Shown here in pieces: positions 1-6,732 of a DNA stretch of 11,879 bases (position 1 is its first letter; the number at the start of each line of letters is the position of its first letter). This stretch comes from an uncultured beta proteobacterium. GTDB lineage: Bacteria > Pseudomonadota > Gammaproteobacteria > Burkholderiales > Burkholderiaceae. The position numbers were made by a program, and so were the translations under genes. The stretch is taken from NCBI GenBank assembly GCA_903930665.1, contig CAIYZI010000342.1, positions 1 through 11,879 of the forward strand, read 5' to 3'. Below the pieces are notes generated by a model. The model searched no databases and was not told where the DNA came from. It was given only the letters and a program-made list of their open reading frames with translations.

Positions 1-351
1 TCCCAAATTCACGCACTTAGGAATGGTCAAAAAGGTTCGAGCCTTACTTAATACCCCCAAAAATACCCCCAAATTTGCTGCCTCAAAATTACACTCTCTC
101 GTTACCAGAATTTATATTCTGTCAAAACCCCTATGAATAGACTTAAGAAGGCGCAGGTAGTGCCAGTTCACCAATTAATAGTGCCGGACTATTTGAGTAT
201 CGTGAATTAATTTTCTGCTAGGAAGGAGTTGGAGATGCCTTCGTGAAGTAGGGTCGTAATGGAATGAAGGTGGTGGTCTTCAGGTGCGTCTTAGGGTATT
301 CGATTGCACCCCGCCCCTAGAAAGATTAGTAATTGATTGGTTTGCCCTAAA
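1..351. other. non-coding or decayed stretch at the left edge
   Basis: No convincing gene is visible on either strand: all frames are broken by frequent stops. The only structured item is the 12-bp tandem repeat at 50-73, reported separately. A purine-rich, Shine-Dalgarno-like AGGAAGGAG occurs near 220, but the ATG that follows at 234 runs into a stop after two codons, so it does not mark a gene. Confidence 0.5.
50..73. repeat. exact 12-bp tandem repeat resembling integrase arm-type sites
   Basis: AATACCCCCAAA occurs at 50-61 and again immediately at 62-73. On the minus strand this reads as repeated TTTGGGGGTATT. From general knowledge, GGGGGTA boxes of this kind are often found beside tyrosine-recombinase genes at tRNA-linked integration sites. 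No integrase gene is visible inside the window, so the link to an integration site is inference. An integrase could lie beyond the left edge. Confidence 0.45.
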
Positions 352-516
352 TTAGTGGTTCCAGTAAATTAGCGCCGATGTCATCAACGTGAATAGTATT
401 GTAAATAGACTTTTGGTACTCAAATGTTTACGCGGCATTACTGCGAAACAAATGCCACAAATTGTCCTGTAATTAGAAAATTGAGTTTTACAGTTGGTGC
501 ATGTGAAGTATCTCAT
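352..516 (-). CDS. 54-aa zinc-ribbon protein with one transmembrane segment
   Basis: The predicted product has a CxxC-x10-CxxC zinc-ribbon signature (Cys6, Cys9, Cys20, Cys23), then a short basic linker (around PRKHLSTK), then a hydrophobic segment at about residues 36-51, ending WNH. The start is placed at the Met ten residues inside the longest open frame. That choice makes length and cysteine spacing match the other zinc-ribbon proteins in this window: 54 aa as in the one at 4336-4500, and the same Cys positions as in the one at 10264. A reading frame of this size can occur by chance, but the metal-binding motif plus membrane segment argues for a real gene. The function is unknown; a membrane-anchored, zinc-binding role is inference. 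Confidence 0.5.
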   Translation of the reverse strand: MRYFTCTNCKTQFSNYRTICGICFAVMPRKHLSTKSLFTILFTLMTSALIYWNH

Positions 517-546
517 CGAAGCTATGGACCTAATTGGAAAATGCAA

Positions 547-788
547 AAAGATAATTGAGCTTAAAGCTAATTTAAATATACTGTACTGGGTCGGGTGCTA
601 TTGACGCTAAGCACTTCCAATCCAATGTTTTTCTAGAAAGTTAAGATAGGTGAATATTGGGTATAAAGGTAATGGTTCCGTTGGCGTGAATGGTAGCCAT
701 TGAATCACTAATAAATTCGAGTGAATATACCAAGATGGGTGATTTAGTTAATTTGGGTTGAGCAAAAGGAGACCGCTTTTAATTTTGA
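547..788. other. non-coding stretch
   Basis: No frame longer than a few dozen codons is present. A short plus-strand glycine-rich reading (about 653-691, NIGYKGNGSVGVNGSH followed by a stop) looks faintly like an eroded secreted protein or pilin piece, but it is too short to assign. Confidence 0.35.
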
Positions 789-1022
789 TCATCTTCTATT
801 GTTGAGCCAGCTAGTATGCATTGCTGCAAGCAAGACCATCACAATGATCACCTCAAGATGTCTAGGTGTAAAAAAATCGGGACTCTTATTAAGAGGCCTC
901 TTGGGGGCTCTTTTAAAGGGCTGAGCCGTAACGAGTTTAGAAGTTTGAGTGTTGCATCCTTCGCCTCTGCCTGAGCTCATATTTTTCTTTGGTTTCGAAG
1001 TATTGATTAATCGGTTTCGCAT
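789..1022 (-). CDS. doubtful 77-aa ORF with a C-terminal hydrophobic segment
   Basis: An open frame encodes a basic, polar N-terminal half followed by a hydrophobic stretch at about residues 57-72 (LEVIIVMVLLAAMHTSWL) and a basic end. No family is recognised. There is no clear ribosome binding site, only a GG directly against the ATG. It may be a real small membrane protein, a gene fragment, or chance. Its neighbours on both sides are non-coding, so context does not help. Confidence 0.2.
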   Translation of the reverse strand: MRNRLINTSKPKKNMSSGRGEGCNTQTSKLVTAQPFKRAPKRPLNKSPDFFTPRHLEVIIVMVLLAAMHTSWLNNRR

Positions 1023-1323
1023 CCTATTGGTGCGCCCATATAAAGTCCCTAGTGGTTTTCTATAACACTAATTTAAGGGGGGGGTAAAATAAATTTGGCA
1101 TGAATTGTAGGTTTTTGTGCGACCAATTGACCTGATTTGAATTCCTTGAAGTTAAAATTTAGCGTTTAGATTGATGGCGCATCAAGATGATTTGGTGGAT
1201 CTACTCTTGCCTTATGTGCCTGGCTCTCATTTAGCCTTCACTGGACTTGGTAAGTCTTAAATACCATGGTTGCGATAGACTCAAGCGGCGACCTCCCTTT
1301 TTTAAGGGATTGTAGAGGCAGTA
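1023..1323. other. intergenic stretch with a G8 tract and a possible remnant
   Basis: The region contains a run of eight G at 1077-1084, unusual in such AT-rich surroundings. A short plus-strand reading from an ATG at 1173 gives LVDLLLPYVPGSHLAFTGL before a stop near 1260. It has protein-like composition and could be the remnant of a gene, but it is too short to identify. AGAGG at 1314-1318 probably serves as the ribosome binding site of the next gene. Confidence 0.35.
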
Positions 1324-1695
1324 TTGGGATGTAAGCATTTGAATATGTGTGTGCCCAACCCTTTTGATCACGATCCCTACAAATCTGCGGTGGTCGGGGG
1401 TGCATCACCTCCTGTTATCAGCCAGGTTGCTGAGGGGCATGTTCATGTTGCCTTTCAGAGTATCAAATCTATCGGAGTGGAAAATGTTTTGGATGTAGAG
1501 TCACACCATGTCAATACATTCCTCAACTCAAAATCGCATGTAATTAAGTATCGCAATGGCGGTGAATTAGCTTTTTCATACAGTGCCAAAGGAGATTTGA
1601 TTGATTTAAATGCAAATGGCCTTAAGTTATTCATCACTAAAAATAATGAGCTTATGTTTTCGATTGACCCCAATTGGGTAAAAAGTTTTAAATAG
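1324..1695 (+). CDS. hypothetical protein, 123 aa
   Basis: I do not recognise this protein. The open frame is continuous for 123 codons. The second half (about residues 60-123) alternates polar and hydrophobic residues in a pattern suggesting beta strands, with a run of Asn, Gly and Lys. No signal peptide or membrane segment is visible. The start is uncertain: TTG at 1324 has AGAGG five bases upstream, while an in-frame ATG lies at 1345. The overlapping minus-strand frame at 1455-1673 looks like a shadow. The gene is followed after five bases by the start of a small membrane protein (1701), which suggests a two-gene operon. It could be intact or the 3' part of a formerly longer gene. Confidence 0.45.
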   Translation: MGCKHLNMCVPNPFDHDPYKSAVVGGASPPVISQVAEGHVHVAFQSIKSIGVENVLDVESHHVNTFLNSKSHVIKYRNGGELAFSYSAKGDLIDLNANGLKLFITKNNELMFSIDPNWVKSFK

Positions 1696-1700
1696 GGTTA

Positions 1701-1878
1701 ATGTATCCAGCAATTCCTTTTGCGATTGGTTTAGTAGCTTGTGTGCTGATCACTCATTTTTGGCATTGGCTACCCATAGGAAACCCGGCCATCGAGTGTC
1801 GGTAAATACAGAGTACAGTTTCGTGGGTTTATGGGATTGGTTATTGTCTTGACAGTATGCATGGCACCCTTAAAGTGA
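1701..1878 (+). pseudogene. frameshifted small membrane protein
   Basis: An ATG at 1701, preceded by AGGG, opens a 34-aa frame. It begins MYPAIPFAIGLVACVLITHF, clearly hydrophobic, and stops at 1803-1805. A second frame, +1 relative to the first, continues from about 1798 as VGKYRVQFRGFMGLVIVL and ends at the TGA at 1876-1878. Joined by a single-base shift near 1798-1803 they give a protein of about 59 aa with two transmembrane segments around a polar loop. The gene sits five bases after the preceding stop, so it was probably cotranscribed with it. The family is unknown. A sequencing error at one base is the alternative to real inactivation. Confidence 0.4.
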
Positions 1879-2072
1879 GGCGTCTAACTAAAAGGATTGT
1901 GTCGATTTGATGAATTGTTGTTGCCACCCCTTAAATGTGGGAGAGTAAATCTACCTATTCCCCTAAGGTAGCAATGTCGGAACAATCATCACCTAGGCTA
2001 ACTAAATATCTTTGTAGAATATGAATGATTTCTCTATGCTTAATCGGGCAACTCAAATTCGCATGAGAAGCA
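1879..2072. other. intergenic region upstream of the N-acetyltransferase
   Basis: No gene is visible. A weak hairpin with 6-bp arms CTACCT and AGGTAG and a 9-base loop lies at about 1952-1972. It has no following T-run, so it is not a typical intrinsic terminator. AGAAG at 2066-2070 precedes the ATG at 2073 very closely and is at best a weak ribosome binding site. No confident promoter was identified. Confidence 0.3.
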
Positions 2073-2870
2073 ATGGATCTAATGCAAGCTAAAAACTTTT
2101 CCTTAGCTAAATATTGTGAGCGCATTGGTTACGAAGGCGAACTAAAGGCGAATGAAAATACCCTGCGATTACTCATGCGCCATCAACTGATGACAGTGCC
2201 ATTTGAAAACCTCGATGTGCTGGACGGAAAATTAGTCTCGTTAGTGCCAGAGAAGATTGTTCGGAAGATTGTCGACTGCAATCGAGGCGGTTATTGCTAT
2301 GAGGTCAATGGCCTCTTTGCTTTAGCGCTTGAGGCCCTGGGGATCGAGTATCAATTTGTAGCGGCAAGGCCCATGTTTTATCCCACAAAGCGCCCCAAAA
2401 CTCATATGGCAATTATTGCTAAGGTAGATGGCAGGGAGTTGCTTTGCGATCTGGGGTTTGGTAGTTACGGCATTCGTGCGCCGATGGATTTGGGGCAATC
2501 AGGCAGGTCAATTGAACAAGATTACGACACCTTCATGCTTGAAAAATCAGAGGCAGGCGAATATCTCTTAAAAGCTTATGTTGAAGGTGCTTGGGCCAAT
2601 CAATATGCCTTTGATTCTCACCCCTGGGAGTGGATTGATTTTGCTCCGGCTAACTATCTGAACTCCACCCATCCAGATGCGATCTTTGTACAAAAGAGAT
2701 TAGTGATTATTCAAAACTTAGCGGGCAGAACCATTCTTCTGGACGCCAGTCTTCAGGCTATTCAGAATGGAGTAACAAATAAGATGGAGATTGAGGCTGG
2801 GAAAATTGATGTGGCGCTTGAAACCTACTTTGGCTTAATGAGACTTGAAGGTAATTGCAATTATGAATAG
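2073..2870 (+). CDS. nat: arylamine N-acetyltransferase (NAT family)
   Basis: This cytoplasmic enzyme transfers the acetyl group of acetyl-CoA to aromatic amines or hydrazines by a ping-pong mechanism through a cysteine thioester. The 265-aa length is typical for bacterial NATs. Family hallmarks are in order: the N-terminal VPFENLDV segment (42-50); RGGYCYEVNG containing the catalytic Cys75 (71-80); His111 in KTHMAI; and Asp126 in LCDLGFG. The Cys-His-Asp triad is therefore complete and the gene looks intact. The start at 2073 is the longest; an ATG three codons later would also work. It stands alone, with decayed sequence on both sides and no obvious operon partner. The physiological substrate cannot be told from the sequence. 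Confidence 0.93.
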   Translation: MDLMQAKNFSLAKYCERIGYEGELKANENTLRLLMRHQLMTVPFENLDVLDGKLVSLVPEKIVRKIVDCNRGGYCYEVNGLFALALEALGIEYQFVAARPMFYPTKRPKTHMAIIAKVDGRELLCDLGFGSYGIRAPMDLGQSGRSIEQDYDTFMLEKSEAGEYLLKAYVEGAWANQYAFDSHPWEWIDFAPANYLNSTHPDAIFVQKRLVIIQNLAGRTILLDASLQAIQNGVTNKMEIEAGKIDVALETYFGLMRLEGNCNYE

Positions 2871-3148
2871 AGGCCTAACTAAATCAGTCTAATTGAGTGG
2901 ATTAGTGAGGTTGATCAGTTTCTAAGCGTGGGTCCATCCAATCGAATTCGAAAGGGCTGAAAGCCTTCTCATTTTCAGGCCCAAGTTATTTACCATTATT
3001 TTTTGATTAGCAATGCTTGTCGTTGATGATTTGACTTAACAGACGAACAACTATTCTTTTCCCTAAAAAATTCACGCAAACAATTCTTCTAGGAAAAATC
3101 CATGAATATTTTATTTAACGCATCAACATTCTCTTCTCTCAATCTGAT
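2871..3148. other. intergenic stretch
   Basis: No supported gene. A minimal GGCT/AGCC stem with a 3-base loop lies near 2957-2967 without a T-run, so a terminator for the upstream gene is not convincing. An ATG at 3102 behind AGGAAAA opens a frame of only about 15 codons before a stop; it may be the remains of an old translation start for the next gene in another frame. Confidence 0.3.
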
Positions 3149-3490
3149 ATGGTCTCAACACGTCGCATGAGCCCTTTTTTATACTCTAAATTATGGTTGT
3201 CAATGCTGGCGGCCAATTTATATTTGACCTCGTTTGGCATTATGGCAAAGGATGAGATAAGCCCTTTGATTATTGGCAAGTCAACCTTTAATGAGGTAAT
3301 TAAAAATCACCCTCCTCCTGACGTCATTGCTCGGAATGTGGGAAAATTAAGTGTTATTTATAGGCAAGAACAGGCCTTTGTGAGTGGAGACAAAATAAAG
3401 TCATCTTCTGTCAAATGGCATCGCTCTGGTGCGTTTAGCCCAATAGATTGTAATTTTCGCTTCACTTTGGTTTTTTCACATGCTACTTAG
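3149..3490 (+). CDS. secreted protein with signal peptide, possibly truncated
   Basis: The more likely start is the seventh codon (3167), which gives a signal peptide: Ser-Pro-rich start, Lys, then a hydrophobic core LWLSMLAANLYLTSFGIMA, followed by charged KDE. The mature part begins ISPLIIGKSTFNEVI, faintly reminiscent of the small periplasmic SmpA/BamE-like fold, but no family can be claimed. After about residue 92 the sequence loses protein-like character (SPIDCNFRFTLVFSHAT). Beyond the TAG at 3488-3490 the same frame stays open to 3653, so the true gene may have extended further, or the C-terminus may have been replaced by random sequence. Probably exported to the periplasm; function unknown. 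Confidence 0.4.
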   Translation: MVSTRRMSPFLYSKLWLSMLAANLYLTSFGIMAKDEISPLIIGKSTFNEVIKNHPPPDVIARNVGKLSVIYRQEQAFVSGDKIKSSSVKWHRSGAFSPIDCNFRFTLVFSHAT

Positions 3491-4109
3491 GTGTTGTTAG
3501 GGTGGCTGCATAACCTGTCTTTGTTAACTGGGGTTTTAATAGTTTATCTACATCAGTTCATTAGGGTACTTAACACGCGGCTTGGTTTGTCCAGCAATAG
3601 TTTTTTGGTATTGCGGATTCCGCATAAATGGGAGTCAGTAAAAGCGGGATGATATAAGCATTCTTATAAACATAAGGCCAATCGATTTCTGGCGCTCTTC
3701 TTGGCGGCGATGCTAAAGCGCGTAAGCCTTAATTTATTTGAAAATTTAGATCAAAAACTAAGGGGTGTGAATATCCTTAATATTGCTGAAGTACGAAATG
3801 CCACTTCATTCAATGATGCGGAATCTCAAATTTCTACTGTTGGAATAATGCCAACTTCAATTGCGACTGTTTCGGAGTAAGTGTTCTGGTTGCGGGTGGA
3901 ATAATTGAGGGTGATATTGCTGCGACTCAGGTCATTATTGAAGGTTACGGTATCGTAGTGAGCAGTTTCCTATGTCAAAATGGCTTTAAAGTACCAAAAG
4001 TTTGTTTTTAGTATTTATTGCCTAATAGTCATCGACTATTAGATATTGGCTAAAGCTGACCTCAGGATAAATTGTAATGAGAAGATATCTAAAACTTTCA
4101 TTGGATTAT
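3491..4109 (+). other. eroded coding remnants without an intact gene
   Basis: The frame of the preceding gene is open from 3491 to 3653 after its stop. Two protein-like readings follow in different frames. One, to about 3880, contains SFNDAESQISTVGIMPTSIA. The other, about 3838-4010, contains VSVLVAGGIIEGDIAATQVI. The second resembles the repeated beta-helix turns of bactofilin-type proteins, but the match is too weak to name. Stops and frame changes between the pieces indicate a decayed gene or genes. Nothing here has a usable start codon and ribosome binding site. Confidence 0.3.
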
Positions 4110-4199
4110 GGAAATGCAGCTGAGCGGTAGAGGGTGCCGGCCTACTAAATCGGCATATTCGCAAGAGCATCAAGGATTCGAATCTCTCGGTTTTCGCCG
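4110..4199 (+). tRNA. degenerate tRNA-Ser gene (probable tRNA pseudogene)
   Basis: The order of parts matches a class II serine tRNA: acceptor GGAAATG (4110), D arm with GAGCGGTAGAG, anticodon loop CTACTAA near 4141-4147, long variable arm around TATTCGCAAGAGCA, T loop TTCGAAT, then a 3' end TTTTCGCCG. Several stems are damaged. The T stem AAGGA/CTCTC has two A-C mismatches, the inner anticodon-stem pair is C-A, the acceptor has G-T pairs plus a G-G, and the CCA end reads CCG. Nearly all differences from a canonical tRNA-Ser(GCT) are G-to-A or C-to-T transitions. The anticodon would read ACT instead of GCT. This looks like an inactivated copy; a functional gene should exist elsewhere. Confidence 0.6.
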
Positions 4200-4335
4200 G
4201 GTATTGAGTTGCTCGAGCGTGAAGTTCAAAAGCATATATTTGGTTTTCTTGAGTCAAAGGGGTGAGCCAGATTACGCTCCGGAAATGCAGAAAGAAAAAA
4301 GTTTTTATTATCTTGGGATCTCAACATACCCCAGC

Positions 4336-4500
4336 TTACGATATTGGCAATAAAGCCATTAAAAATACGATTCCTATTAAGGTTAGGCTAATTTGCCAGT
4401 CAACTTTTGTATTACTTAGCCCCTTATGCAGGCCGCACACAATGCAGGTGCAAGCGCTTCTGTCTTGTGCGATAGGCGCAGAACAAATACGACAATCCAT
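4336..4500 (-). CDS. 54-aa zinc-ribbon protein with one transmembrane segment
   Basis: The product has two CxxC pairs (Cys3/Cys6 and Cys19/Cys22, 12 residues between them), a polar linker with KGLSNTKVDW, and a hydrophobic segment at about residues 37-52 (ISLTLIGIVFLMALLP). The start is placed at the internal Met of MDCRICSAP, since its length of 54 aa then equals that of the protein at 352-516. An upstream in-frame Met (end 4542) would add 14 residues. No good ribosome binding site decides between them. The IS3-family element is inserted about 80 bp upstream of this start and may have separated the gene from its promoter or supplied a new one. Function unknown; membrane-anchored metal-binding protein by inference. 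Confidence 0.5.
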   Translation of the reverse strand: MDCRICSAPIAQDRSACTCIVCGLHKGLSNTKVDWQISLTLIGIVFLMALLPIS

Positions 4501-4631
4501 GTCTTTCAATGCAAATCCTCTAGTTTTCTTATATGAAAGCATTGTGTATTGCGAGGCTTAATTTGCCCACCCCTAATTTTGGTGAGACCCCTCAAAGTTG
4601 GACATTAATTCACCCTTTCAGGAGTTGTGCT

Positions 4632-5156
4632 ATGTCCAAATACCCCAAAGAGTTCAAGCTCAAAGTCATCGATCATTATTTGACTGGTAATGAAGGTTTT
4701 ATCCAGGTTGCACTCAGTTACGGCCTACATCGTGATGTGCTGCGTAACTGGGTTCATAGCTATCAGTTGCATGGCGAAGAGGGTTTAAGCCCAGAAAGAT
4801 CTCGCTATACACCAGCCTTTAAATTGTCCGTCTTGCGCTATCAGGAGCAACATCAGCTTTCAGCCAATAGGGCTGCAATGCACTTTAATATCGCCTCGGG
4901 ATCAACGATTGCATCATGGCAGCGTCTTTACAATGAGCATGGCGCTGCCGCTTTTAAATGTGATGTCCTAGAGCAACCCTCTCCTATGTCTAAATCCATT
5001 GATATTAAGAAGATCCTCAAAATCCCTTTAACTGAGCTTAGTCCACAAGAATTATTGCGCCGCGCGCAGTACCTAGAGGCGGAGAACGCTTATCTAAAAA
5101 AGCTCGAAGCCTTGGCCCAGCAAAAGAACTTGGCAAACAAGAACAAGTCCAAGTAA
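4632..5156 (+). CDS. IS3-family transposase OrfA (DNA-binding, helix-turn-helix)
   Basis: OrfA of 174 aa supplies DNA recognition for the transposase. It contains two helix-turn-helix-type regions (about residues 5-55, SKYPKEFKLKVIDHYLTGN onward, and 58-115) and a leucine-zipper-like coiled coil near 136-162 (LSPQELLRRAQYLEAENAYL). The start ATG at 4632 follows AGGAG at 4619-4623 with good spacing; the open frame continues upstream but runs out of the element's left end at 4580, so a longer protein is not credible. Codons 155-157 (Leu-Lys-Lys) contain the A-AAA-AAG slippery site used to fuse OrfA to OrfB. OrfA alone usually acts as a repressor in this family. Confidence 0.92.
   Translation: MSKYPKEFKLKVIDHYLTGNEGFIQVALSYGLHRDVLRNWVHSYQLHGEEGLSPERSRYTPAFKLSVLRYQEQHQLSANRAAMHFNIASGSTIASWQRLYNEHGAAAFKCDVLEQPSPMSKSIDIKKILKIPLTELSPQELLRRAQYLEAENAYLKKLEALAQQKNLANKNKSK
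5096..5102 (+). promoter_or_regulatory. programmed -1 frameshift site (AAAAAAG)
   Basis: The heptamer lies in OrfA codons as A-AAA-AAG, exactly the phase required for tandem slippage. The -1 frame is open from 5102 through OrfB to 5995. Slippage would give a fused transposase of about 454 aa (157 from OrfA, 297 from the -1 frame). No strong stimulatory stem-loop was found directly downstream by eye. Confidence 0.75.
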
Positions 5157-5995
5157 TTACTGGGTTAAGGCAGCACTATCGCTTAGAAGATCTCATCTTG
5201 ATCGCTAGCGTGCCTAAAAGCGTTTACTACCATCGCTTAAAAGCTAGCCGGCGGCCTGATCGGCATCTGGAGGTCAAAGAGCGAATTACGGAGATCTTCC
5301 GACAGCACAAGGCTCGTTATGGTTATCGACGTGTGCATTTGGCGCTACGCAATAGCGCTTGCTATCTTAATCATAAGACCGTGCAACGTCTGATGGGTCA
5401 GCTCGGATTAAAGGCTAGCGCACCCCCTAAGCGTTATCGCTCATATCGGGGCGCTATCGGTAAGACAGTACCCAATGTCTTGGCGCGCCAATTTAGCGCT
5501 AAGCAGATTAACCAGAAGTGGGCTACCGATGTGACTGAGTTCAATGTCAATGGGCAGAAGATCTATTTATCGCCTGTGATTGACCTATACAACCAAGAGA
5601 TCGTCTCACATGCCATTGCCGATCGCCCACAAATGAATATGGTTATGCAAATGCTTGATCAAGCCTTAAAACGTCTTCATCCTCAAGATAAGCCATTACT
5701 ACGCTCCGATCAAGGCTGGCAGTACCAAATGCAAGCCTATCAAGAGGCCCTTAAAAACCAAGGCCTTACCCAAAGCATGTCTAGAAAAGGCAACTGCTTA
5801 GATAACGCCATTATGGAAGGCTGGTTTGGAACTATGAAAACCGAGTTCTTCCATGGCAAGAACTTTGACAGTGTTGAGTCATTTAAGAAGGAGCTAAAGG
5901 AATACATCCACTACTACAACCATGACCGCATCAAGCTAAAGCTAGGAGGATTAAGTCCAGTTCAATATCGAAATCAAGCCCTCATGCTAAGCTAA
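5102..5995 (+). CDS. IS3-family transposase OrfB (DDE integrase domain), made as an OrfAB fusion
   Basis: OrfB carries the rve-type DDE catalytic core. Counting from the TTG at 5198 as residue 1, the acidic residues are Asp111 (WATDVTEF), Asp171 (LRSDQGWQYQ) and Glu207 (DNAIMEGWFG), with 35 residues between the second Asp and the Glu, as expected for IS3. An HTH_21-type N-terminal region (YGYRRVHLAL) and the C-terminal IHYYNHDRIKLKLGGLSPVQ motif are present. The -1 frame is already open from the slippery site at 5102, so the start given here is the fusion point. Independent initiation at the TTG (5198) has no clear ribosome binding site. The frame is uninterrupted and looks functional. Confidence 0.9.
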   Translation, partial: ARSLGPAKELGKQEQVQVITGLRQHYRLEDLILIASVPKSVYYHRLKASRRPDRHLEVKERITEIFRQHKARYGYRRVHLALRNSACYLNHKTVQRLMGQLGLKASAPPKRYRSYRGAIGKTVPNVLARQFSAKQINQKWATDVTEFNVNGQKIYLSPVIDLYNQEIVSHAIADRPQMNMVMQMLDQALKRLHPQDKPLLRSDQGWQYQMQAYQEALKNQGLTQSMSRKGNCLDNAIMEGWFGTMKTEFFHGKNFDSVESFKKELKEYIHYYNHDRIKLKLGGLSPVQYRNQALMLS

Positions 5996-6027
5996 TAAAA
6001 AGCGTCCAACTTTAGGGGGTCACCTCA

Positions 6028-6472
6028 ATTTATGGGATATTGGAAGCGTCATCTAAGCAATGGGATGGATTTAATTTTTGCGAGAAACGCTCTATAAGGC
6101 CATCCTCCTGTATCAATTACTGGACAAGCATAGCGAGGCAACCATTTTGTAGAGTTTATCTGAGCCCAAGACCAAAGAGGTCACCAAATGCGGAGCTACT
6201 TTTAATTTTGATGGTTCCATTGGCATCGCCAATGGCTTATTGACGCCCATAATGCTGAGTGTTTGAAAAAATGGATATTTCTTAAGGAAATCCGCCTCAT
6301 CAGATGGCAATGCGACATTAATAAACGCGTTCTGCAATTTAGAATCATATTTAACTATATAAGCAATTTTTTTCCAATGCTCAATTTGCTCAGAGACAGG
6401 CGACTAACCTCTTGAATGCATGATGCATCGGATTTTTATGGGGCTTTATATTATTAACTGCGCTTATTGAGT
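6028..6472. other. decayed coding sequence, strand unresolved
   Basis: Protein-like readings occur on both strands and none is intact. Plus strand, about 6085-6250: ETLYKAILLYQLLDKHSEAT, a TAG, then EPKTKEVTKCGATFNFDGSI up to a stop near 6267. Minus strand, about 6400 down to 6250: SEQIEHWKKIAYIVKYDS followed by ALPSDEADFLKKYPFFQTLS. The SEQIEHWKKI part resembles the ParD-like antitoxin signature (SxxxQIExWxKIG), but a stop precedes it and no toxin gene is adjacent. I cannot tell which strand was originally coding. The IS element inserted directly at the left edge of this stretch. Confidence 0.3.
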
Positions 6473-6698
6473 GCCTTGCCTAGACACTTCGACCGAAGCA
6501 GACCTGCATTACAAGAGCTCATGCGGGATTGATGAGAATTTGGTTGATGCCGCCAAGATGCATGAGTTTGAAAAGATTGAGTTATAAACGTCAACAATGG
6601 CGAACGCTTTTCTACCTGCATCATTAAAGCGTCTAGGGAATCGGGTATTATTTTTTCTAAATGGGGCTGCGGCTAGGCGAGCTTACTTTGGCAGTTAA
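6473..6698 (+). pseudogene. panD: panD pseudogene (aspartate 1-decarboxylase)
   Basis: PanD makes beta-alanine from L-aspartate for pantothenate and coenzyme A synthesis, using a pyruvoyl group formed by self-cleavage between Gly24 and Ser25. From about 6488 the reading is STEADLHYKSSCGIDENLV, continuing to MHEFEKIEL, then a TAA at 6585. One base further on, in another frame, it resumes NVNNGERFSTCIIKAS. After a second shift near 6650 it gives LNGAAARRAYFGS and stops at 6696-6698. These are the diagnostic PanD motifs in the right order. The gene has one base lost, one base gained, no recognisable start, and lacks about the last 40 codons. The cleavage-site Gly is replaced by Ser (AGC at 6516-6518). 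It cannot make an active enzyme. Confidence 0.85.
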
Positions 6699-6732
6699 CT
6701 GATTATTTGCGATGATTAAAAGTAGATCTCTA

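Larger units (their letters stand above)
4580..6027 (+). mobile_element. complete IS3-family insertion sequence (IS150-like), about 1448 bp
   Basis: Two overlapping-phase transposase frames are bounded by imperfect inverted repeats. The left end TGGTGAGACCCC continues into CAAAGTTGGAC; the right end read inward is TGAGGTGACCCC continuing into CTAAAGTTGGAC. Both ends start with TG, as IS3-family termini do. ATTT lies directly outside on both sides (4576-4579 and 6028-6031), giving a 4-bp target duplication; the ends could shift by one base. Both transposase frames are open and the catalytic triad is present, so the element looks potentially active, in contrast to the decayed genes around it. 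I do not assign an ISfinder name. Confidence 0.9.

Noticed and set aside
1455..1673. Minus-strand ORF opposite the 1324 gene
   Set aside because: It lies wholly within the plus-strand frame, has no ribosome binding site and no family features; treated as a shadow.
4039..4353. ORFs on both strands across the tRNA-Ser region
   Set aside because: They read through the tRNA pseudogene; the protein sequence there is translated tRNA. The last part on the plus strand (about 4260-4353) looks mildly protein-like, but it has no start of its own.
4533..4631. Longer N-terminus for IS OrfA
   Set aside because: The extension reaches outside the IS left end at 4580 and ignores the good AGGAG ribosome binding site before the ATG at 4632.
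6113..6337. Minus-strand 74-aa ORF as a real gene
   Set aside because: Its second half competes with an equally coherent plus-strand reading, and its N-terminal homology continues upstream of its Met; kept as unresolved decayed sequence.
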